Source of the DNA: Flavobacteriales bacterium
GTDB taxonomy: Bacteria > Bacteroidota > Bacteroidia > Flavobacteriales > UBA7312
Direction: 5' to 3'
Assembly (NCBI GenBank): GCA_002862585.1
Contig: PKDP01000016.1
Location: 1-12,981, forward strand
Length of the DNA: 12,981 bases
Made by a program: the position numbers and the translations under genes. Positions within the stretch are counted from its first letter, which is position 1, and each line of letters begins with the position of its first letter. Positions 7,826 through 12,981 of the stretch are shown here, piece by piece. The notes under the pieces were generated by a model, which searched no databases, had not been told where the DNA came from, and saw only the letters and a program-made list of their open reading frames with translations.

Positions 7826-9466
7826 ATGTCGGAAAACAAAAACTACAGTCAAGCACTTTCAACTCTTATAACAGTATTTTTCTTTTGGGGATTTATTGCT
7901 GCCTCGAACGGAGTATTTATTCCATTCTGTAAAACCTATTTTCAGATTGACCAATTCCAATCTCAATTAGTTGATTTTGCATTTTATGGAGCATATTACT
8001 TTGGAGCTTTAATTATGTTCATTTTATCCAATTCCTCTGGTATAGACATTATGAATAAATGGGGCTATAAAAACAGTATAATCTATGGTTTACTCCTCAG
8101 CTGCTTGGGGGCATTGGTTATGTACCCTGCTATGCAAGGCGCTCAGCCTGGAGACTCTCAAGTTTTTTACTACGTTCTTGTAGCCTTATTCATTGTTGGT
8201 CTAGGTTTTTCACTACAACAATCCGCAGCAAACCCCTTTGCCATTTCATTAGGTGATACTGAAAAAGGGTCACATAGACTAAACTTGGCTGGTGGTATAA
8301 ACTCTTTGGGAACAACTATTGGCCCAATTGTTGTAGCACTAATTTTATTTGGCTCTACCCCAAAGTCTGGACCTGAACTTGACGATATGATAGCTAGCGG
8401 AGCCATCAGCCTTTCCACCGTACAAATGCTGTATTTGGCAGTAGGTGGATTATTCTTGGCAGCTGCAGCGTTATTCTATTTTTCTAAAAAATTACCTCAG
8501 GGCAAAGATGACTCTGAGTTTTTAAAAGCACCTAAGGCTATGACCGCACTATTGGTTATGACGGTTTTATTAGTCGGATGCTTCTACTTTATTTTTGACC
8601 AATATAAAGGCGAGCCAAACAATGAGGTTATTTTAAACCTTACCATTTTTAGCCTTATTGCAGTGGTTGGAACCTTACTTGTTTCTAACAAACTTGCGGC
8701 AAAAGACAAAAACAATTGGGGGGCTATGCAATACCCACAATTGGTTTTAGGTATGTTAGCCATTTTCACCTATGTTGGTGTAGAGGTAACCATTCAGTCT
8801 AACCTAGGTGAGTTATTAAAAGTTAATTTAGGAGACGGATTAAACCCATTAGGTTTGCCATCCATGAGTGACTCTGAGATAGCTCCACTAATCTCTATGT
8901 ATTGGGGCGGGCTAATGATTGGACGTTGGGCAGGAGCTATCGCCGTATTTAATCCGGTTGGAAAACTAAAAACCTGGTTGTACATTTTAGTGCCTTACGC
9001 AGCATTTGGAGTCGTATTGTTTGTTAATTCAATTTCAGGCTTTGACGTTTCAGTATTGTACTGGTTTGCACTATGTGTAGCCATTCAGATTGGCGGATTC
9101 TTCTTAGGAAAAGAGAAGCCTGCACTAACACTAAAAATATTTGGCTTCTTAGGAATTGTATCTGTTCTTGTTGGACTATTCAGTTCAGGTCAATTAGCCT
9201 TATTTGCCTTTTTAAGTGGTGGACTATTCTGCTCAATTATGTGGCCATCTATTTTCGCACTAAGTATACATGGACTTGGAAAATATACTTCACAAGGCTC
9301 TTCATTCTTGGTAATGATGATTTTAGGTGGTGCTATTATCCCTCCATTACAAGGAAAATTAGCAGATATTATAGGAATACACAGCTCGTACTGGATTGCA
9401 GTAGCGTGTTTTGTATACCTCGCGTTTTTCGCACAAAAAGTTGGTAAAATTTTAAATTTAAAATAA
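7826..9466 (+). CDS. MFS sugar transporter, FucP/GluP-like (fucose/glucose/galactose:H+ symporter family)
   Basis: This 546-residue polytopic inner-membrane protein begins with the family's characteristic first helices (FFFWGFIAASNGVFIPFCKTYF and FAFYGAYYFGALIMF), followed by IMNKWGYKNSIIYGLLLSCLG and the FSLQQSAANPF motif seen in FucP/GluP proteins. It is about 100 residues longer than E. coli FucP. Much of the excess is a central segment with two extra hydrophobic stretches (about 236-260 and 268-290) between the N- and C-terminal halves, a form I associate with Bacteroidota sugar transporters. It likely imports glucose released by the neighbouring beta-glucanases, probably with protons; the exact sugar is not readable. 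ATG lies 2 bp after the previous stop, and its own stop overlaps the next start. Confidence 0.88.
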   Translation: MSENKNYSQALSTLITVFFFWGFIAASNGVFIPFCKTYFQIDQFQSQLVDFAFYGAYYFGALIMFILSNSSGIDIMNKWGYKNSIIYGLLLSCLGALVMYPAMQGAQPGDSQVFYYVLVALFIVGLGFSLQQSAANPFAISLGDTEKGSHRLNLAGGINSLGTTIGPIVVALILFGSTPKSGPELDDMIASGAISLSTVQMLYLAVGGLFLAAAALFYFSKKLPQGKDDSEFLKAPKAMTALLVMTVLLVGCFYFIFDQYKGEPNNEVILNLTIFSLIAVVGTLLVSNKLAAKDKNNWGAMQYPQLVLGMLAIFTYVGVEVTIQSNLGELLKVNLGDGLNPLGLPSMSDSEIAPLISMYWGGLMIGRWAGAIAVFNPVGKLKTWLYILVPYAAFGVVLFVNSISGFDVSVLYWFALCVAIQIGGFFLGKEKPALTLKIFGFLGIVSVLVGLFSSGQLALFAFLSGGLFCSIMWPSIFALSIHGLGKYTSQGSSFLVMMILGGAIIPPLQGKLADIIGIHSSYWIAVACFVYLAFFAQKVGKILNLK

Positions 9467-9468
9467 TG
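9464..9468 (+). other. Stop/start overlap TAATG between transporter and GH3 genes
   Basis: The transporter's TAA (9464-9466) shares its last A with the ATG of the GH3 gene (9466-9468). Such overlaps usually mean translational coupling. No convincing Shine-Dalgarno lies upstream, as is usual in Bacteroidota. Confidence 0.85.
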
Positions 9469-11298
9469 ATTAAATACAGTTTTATAATAGGTCTTTTAAT
9501 AGCCTTTAGCTCATGCTCAATAAATGGCAAACACGACCTCGCTAGTGATAATAGTGCTCAAATAGAAAGCAAGATTGATTCTATAATGGCCTTAATGACC
9601 GTTGAAGAAAAAATTGGTCAGATGACTCAGATAGATCAGCAGTTTTTAGATACTATTCAAGATATTGCTGATTATGGAATCGGTTCTTTATTAAGTGGAG
9701 GAGGTTCTCATCCTGATACTAATCATTTCGAAGCGTGGACCGATTTGTACGATGAATACCAAAGAGTAGCCCTTTCTTCTAGATTAGGAATTCCTTTAAT
9801 ATATGGTATTGACGCTGTTCATGGTCACAACAATGTGCATGGAGCAACCATATTCCCTCACAATGTTGGTTTAGGTTGTGCTAACGACTATGAAGTATGT
9901 AGAAAAGTTTCTGAAGCTACAGCTGTAGAAGTCGCTGCTACAGGAATTAATTGGAATTTTAGTCCATGTATCGCTATTGCTGAAGATGAGCGTTGGGGAA
10001 GACACTACGAAGGTTATTCTGAAGACGTAGAAATCGTTACCAATATGGGAGTAGCTTCTATAGAAGGTTATCAAACCAAAACATTAGGAAGTTCAAACAT
10101 ATCAGTAGTCGCTTGTGCCAAGCACTTCATTGGTGATGGAGCCACTGAATGGGGAACTGGTATGGATAATCAACCAGATAAAATAGACCGTGGTAATGCT
10201 CTAATTTCAGACTCTTTAATTCGTGCTAAATACTTGCCGCCTTACATCGCAGCTATAGAAGCTGGGGTTGGAACAGTTATGGCATCTTTTAACAGTATTA
10301 ACGGATTGAAGTGTCATGCAAACGGTTACCTGTTTAACGATTTATTGAAAGGTGAATTAGGCTTTGACGGATTCGTTATTTCTGATTGGCAAGGAATTGA
10401 TGAAATACCAGGCGATTATAAATCTGATATTATCAATTCTGTAAATTCAGGAGTTGATATGATTATGGTTCCAGGTGCAGTAAAATGGGGTGGCGAACAT
10501 TACAAAACGTTCATTAGCCTGTTCAAAGAATCGTTTGACGAAGGGCTTATCACAGAAGAAAGAATTGATGATGCTGTAAGAAGAATCCTAAGAATAAAAT
10601 TTCGTTCAGGCCTTATGAAAAACCCAATGGCTGACCGTTCTTTATTAGAGAAAGCAGGAAGCGAAGAACACCGTGCTATTGCGAGAGAAGCCGTTCAAAA
10701 ATCTCAAGTGCTATTGAAAAATGACAATATGCTTCCATTAGCCAATGACAAGAATTATTTAGTTTGTGGCTCAGGTGCTAACGATATAGGTAAGCAATGT
10801 GGTGGTTGGACAATCGAGTGGCAAGGCGCTTTAGGCGATATTACCGAAGGAACAACTATTTGGGAAGGAATATCAGAACAAACATCAGCTACTTTAAGTG
10901 CTGACGGCAAAACAGACGGTAGCTTTGATGCTGCAGTAGTAGTCATTGGTGAAAACCCTTACACAGAAATGGAAGGTGACTCAGACACATTATACCTCTC
11001 AAAAGAAGACAAGCAAACTATTGCCAATGTTGAAGCGTTGAATATTCCTTACACTGTTGTACTAATTACTGGTAGACCACTAATTGTAACCGAAGAAATT
11101 GATGCAGCAGATGCCTTTATGGTAGCATGGTTGCCTGGAACTGAAGGAGACGGTGTATCAGATGTATTATTTGGCGATGTAGCACCAAGCGGAAAACTAT
11201 CGTTCTCATGGCCAAAAGACATGGAAAATGTCCCTGTTAATTTTGGCGATGAAGACTATGACCCGCTATTCAAACTTGGATACGGGTTAACGTATTAA
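9466..11298 (+). CDS. GH3 exo-beta-glucosidase/exo-beta-1,3-glucanase lipoprotein (ExoI-like)
   Basis: This 610-residue protein has a short hydrophobic leader followed by FSSC, a lipobox-like site with lipidation expected at Cys17, so it should be anchored in the outer membrane. It spans both GH3 domains. The N-terminal barrel shows GIDAVHG, FSPCIAIAEDERWGRHYEGY, AKHFIGDGATEWGTGMDN and FVISDWQGIDEI, where Asp307 is the nucleophile. The second domain has GENPYTEMEGD, whose Glu496 or Glu501 is the likely acid/base by analogy with barley exoglucanase ExoI, then AWLPGTEGDGVSDVLFGD and the terminal DPLFKLGYGLTY. The ends match ExoI-type enzymes, so the gene looks complete and lacks the extra fibronectin-like domain of BglX types. 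It removes terminal glucose from beta-glucan oligosaccharides, fitting the adjacent GH16 and sugar transporter. Preference for beta-1,3 linkages is inferred from context. Confidence 0.93.
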   Translation: MIKYSFIIGLLIAFSSCSINGKHDLASDNSAQIESKIDSIMALMTVEEKIGQMTQIDQQFLDTIQDIADYGIGSLLSGGGSHPDTNHFEAWTDLYDEYQRVALSSRLGIPLIYGIDAVHGHNNVHGATIFPHNVGLGCANDYEVCRKVSEATAVEVAATGINWNFSPCIAIAEDERWGRHYEGYSEDVEIVTNMGVASIEGYQTKTLGSSNISVVACAKHFIGDGATEWGTGMDNQPDKIDRGNALISDSLIRAKYLPPYIAAIEAGVGTVMASFNSINGLKCHANGYLFNDLLKGELGFDGFVISDWQGIDEIPGDYKSDIINSVNSGVDMIMVPGAVKWGGEHYKTFISLFKESFDEGLITEERIDDAVRRILRIKFRSGLMKNPMADRSLLEKAGSEEHRAIAREAVQKSQVLLKNDNMLPLANDKNYLVCGSGANDIGKQCGGWTIEWQGALGDITEGTTIWEGISEQTSATLSADGKTDGSFDAAVVVIGENPYTEMEGDSDTLYLSKEDKQTIANVEALNIPYTVVLITGRPLIVTEEIDAADAFMVAWLPGTEGDGVSDVLFGDVAPSGKLSFSWPKDMENVPVNFGDEDYDPLFKLGYGLTY

Positions 11299-11304
11299 AA
11301 ATAT

Positions 11305-12981
11305 ATGAAGCGATTTATCATTTACATATTAGCGATTATTCCTTGTATTCTAAATGCACAAGAATGGCAGCTAATATGGAGTGATGAATTTAGCGGAAAC
11401 AGTATCAACTCAGAATACTGGGCTCACGAAATCGGCACAGGCGACTGGGGCTGGGGAAATGGTGAGCTACAGTATTATCAAGAAGAAAATACAAGTGTAG
11501 GAAATGGACATCTAACCATTGAAGCACGAGAAGAACCTCAAGGTATCCTTGGGCAATGGAATGTTCCCTATTTTTACTCATCTTCAAGAATAATTACTAA
11601 AGACAAATTTGACTTCCGATACGGAAAAGTAGAAGCACGAATGAAAACCATTGACGGAACTGGCTTTTGGCCCGCCTTTTGGTTATTGCCTAATGGTGGC
11701 TGCTGGCCCGAAAATGGAGAGATTGACATCATGGAGCAGTGGGGTAACGATGGACCAACCAATCAAACAACAGGGGCTGCACACGCAGGAAATGGCTGTC
11801 AAGGGTCAAGCATATACCAATCATGGAACACCACAATTAACGGCTCATATGCTGATGATTTTCACACCTACTCTATAATTTGGTATGAAAATTATATCGG
11901 TTGGTATGTCGATGGAGATTTAAAACATTTCATAACACCTGCCTCATTTTCAGGCGGATTCGAATGGCCGTATAATCAAGACAATTGGTACATCACACTG
12001 AATTTAGCCGTAACTAATAGTGGACCAAACGACAACACTGTTTTTCCCTCTGACATAGAAATTGATTATGTAAGAGTCTACCAAACAAACGATATCATGG
12101 GGTGCACAAACCCCAACTCATCCAATTATAATCCTGATGCGACATTTGATGATGAAAGTTGTGTTGAAGTAGTTACCTTCAATGTAGATTTAAATTGCTC
12201 AATCGAAAACCCAGAGACGGTTTATATTTCAGGACCATTTAATAATTGGTGTGGACAATGCCACCCTATGAGTGATGAGAATGGAGATGGCATATGGACT
12301 GCTAGCTATTCGTTTGAAAATAATGATGGTCAATTAGAATACAAATACTCCATTGATAACTGGGCAGGACAAGAAAACCTTGTGGATAATGTTAACAGTG
12401 GAAACAGCTCGTGTGTAGGAAATACAGATTATAGCACTTATGCCAATAGGCTGATTTATCTCAATGGTGATGACATTACCTTAAACGATGTATATGGACA
12501 GTGTGACGATTGTATAGGCGGATGCGCCGATCCGTCATCAGTAAACTATAATCCTGAGGCAGAATACGATGATGGCAGCTGTATATCTGAATGTATACCC
12601 CCACAGGTTACCTTCAGAGTTGATACAGATGGTCCACTTGTAGATGGCTTCAGTAATGTTGTGGTAAATGGCTCATGGAATGAATGGTCTGGTTGGGGCG
12701 TAACACTCCAAGACGATAATCAAGATAATATTTGGGAAGGAACTGCTGAGTTTGAGGTAGGTGAATTTGAATACTTATACTCCTATACTGGTTCTAGCGA
12801 TAATTGGTCTGGATGGGGACAAAGCGGAAGCATCCCTTTTGGCTCAGACTGTGATTATAACCCAAATGATGAATATGGTAATTATGGTTTAAACCTACAA
12901 TGCGGCGATGTGATTGATTTGCCTGTAGTTTGTTTTGCAAGTTGTGAAAGCTGCTATCAAGAAATTAGTGGGTGTACGGAT
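11305..12981 (+). CDS. GH16 endo-beta-1,3-glucanase (laminarinase type) with C-terminal CBM-like modules (3' end outside window)
   Basis: An open frame of 559 codons runs to the window edge from ATG at 11305, 6 bp after the GH3 stop. A signal peptide ends LNA (about residue 18) and leads straight into the GH16 fold (about 19-260, from WQLIWSDEF to EIDYVRVYQ). The catalytic motif GEIDIMEQWG places nucleophile Glu139, Asp141 and acid/base Glu144, the bulged ExDxxE form typical of bacterial laminarinases, preceded by FWPAFWLLP. After the enzyme come a 21-residue Cys linker (266-286), a module with QENLVD, YANRL and YGQCDDC (287-405), a second linker (406-426), a Trp-rich module with NGSWNEWSGWG and SGWGQ (427-555) and the start of a third linker. 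Both modules have close relatives in the divergent protein at the left of the window. The enzyme should hydrolyse internal beta-1,3-glucan bonds outside the cell. A T9SS sorting domain is expected further right. Confidence 0.93.
   Translation, partial: MKRFIIYILAIIPCILNAQEWQLIWSDEFSGNSINSEYWAHEIGTGDWGWGNGELQYYQEENTSVGNGHLTIEAREEPQGILGQWNVPYFYSSSRIITKDKFDFRYGKVEARMKTIDGTGFWPAFWLLPNGGCWPENGEIDIMEQWGNDGPTNQTTGAAHAGNGCQGSSIYQSWNTTINGSYADDFHTYSIIWYENYIGWYVDGDLKHFITPASFSGGFEWPYNQDNWYITLNLAVTNSGPNDNTVFPSDIEIDYVRVYQTNDIMGCTNPNSSNYNPDATFDDESCVEVVTFNVDLNCSIENPETVYISGPFNNWCGQCHPMSDENGDGIWTASYSFENNDGQLEYKYSIDNWAGQENLVDNVNSGNSSCVGNTDYSTYANRLIYLNGDDITLNDVYGQCDDCIGGCADPSSVNYNPEAEYDDGSCISECIPPQVTFRVDTDGPLVDGFSNVVVNGSWNEWSGWGVTLQDDNQDNIWEGTAEFEVGEFEYLYSYTGSSDNWSGWGQSGSIPFGSDCDYNPNDEYGNYGLNLQCGDVIDLPVVCFASCESCYQEISGCTD
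12100..12162 (+). repeat. GCTD-type 21-residue Cys linker, copy 1 of GH16 protein
   Basis: Residues 266-286 begin GCTNPNSSNYNP and end FDDESC. The linker connects the catalytic domain to the first accessory module and has the same length and cysteine spacing as the copies in the divergent protein. Confidence 0.9.
12163..12519 (+). other. Accessory module, alpha type (QENLVD/YANRL), of GH16 protein
   Basis: Residues 287-405 carry YISGPFNNWC, DENGDGIW, LEYKY, QENLVD, YANRL and end YGQCDDC. Module 6 of the divergent protein has the same landmarks in the same order (LTGPLWGW, DEDGDGIY, EYKY, QENLVD, YANRL, YGSCDDC). The FN-W...DGDGIW...EYKY core resembles CBM48/AMPK-type glycan-binding folds. 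Confidence 0.75.
12520..12582 (+). repeat. GCTD-type 21-residue Cys linker, copy 2 of GH16 protein
   Basis: Residues 406-426 begin GCADPSSVNYNP and end YDDGSC. The linker joins the alpha-type and beta-type accessory modules. Confidence 0.9.
12583..12969 (+). other. Accessory module, beta type (Trp-rich), of GH16 protein
   Basis: Residues 427-555 carry NGSWNEWSGWGV, DNIWEG, FEYLYSYTG, WSGWGQ and end CFASCESC. By eye, 18 of 29 positions from NGSWN onward match module 5 of the divergent protein. The exposed-looking Trp pairs are the sort of residues that stack on sugar rings, so glycan binding is a fair inference. Confidence 0.75.
12970..12981 (+). repeat. Start of a third GCTD-type linker, cut by the window edge
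   Basis: The last four codons read GCTD directly after a CFASCESC module ending, so at least one more module or a sorting domain follows outside the window. Confidence 0.7.

Noticed and set aside
9073..9447. A 124-codon plus-strand frame inside the transporter gene
   Set aside because: It is an out-of-frame reading of the final membrane helices; its Cys/Trp/Arg-rich composition is typical of frame-shifted membrane-protein coding.
11299..11304. A separate promoter or terminator between the GH3 and GH16 genes
   Set aside because: The gap is only 6 bp and holds no hairpin; the same applies to the other gaps in the cluster.
1..12981. tRNA, rRNA, CRISPR array, insertion sequence or phage genes
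   Set aside because: No spaced direct repeats, transposase or integrase motifs or RNA-gene-like stretches were found; nearly all bases are in six continuous coding frames.

Overview
The window looks like an accessory locus of a marine member of the Bacteroidota, most likely Flavobacteriia. The evidence is AT-rich coding with little Shine-Dalgarno signal, two kinds of type IX secretion (T9SS) C-terminal sorting domain, SprB-type repeats of gliding-motility adhesins, and cysteine-containing GCTD...DDGSC linkers that I know from secreted marine flavobacterial proteins. No taxonomic search could be run.

Layout. A large divergent gene on the minus strand runs from 3231 leftward off the window edge. 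It encodes a secreted protein with a signal peptide, an N-terminal cupredoxin-like (type 1 copper) domain and at least seven beta-sandwich modules resembling carbohydrate-binding domains, tied together by 21-residue Cys linkers. A 123-bp intergenic region separates it from a tight plus-strand cluster. In order, the cluster holds an L-type lectin/SprB-repeat/PKD surface protein with a gliding-type sorting domain (3355-6507), a secreted protein with two copies of an unrecognised jelly-roll-like domain and a type A sorting domain (6513-7823), a FucP/GluP-type MFS sugar transporter (7826-9466), a GH3 exo-beta-glucosidase lipoprotein (9466-11298), and a GH16 endo-beta-1,3-glucanase (laminarinase type) that runs off the right edge (11305-12981). 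Gaps are 5, 2, -1 and 6 bp, so these five genes are very probably one operon.

How it may work (inference). The secreted GH16 enzyme would cut a beta-1,3-glucan such as laminarin outside the cell, helped by its appended modules. The lectin protein and the tandem-domain protein would bind glycan at the surface. The GH3 lipoprotein would release glucose from the oligosaccharides, and the MFS permease would carry the sugar across the inner membrane. No SusC/SusD pair lies in the window.

The most unusual element is that the GH16 enzyme and the divergent copper-domain protein share the same two module types, the same linker and the same CxxxCxxC module ending. This suggests a common, possibly undescribed, substrate-binding architecture. 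Coupling it to a predicted copper site is the observation most worth following up.
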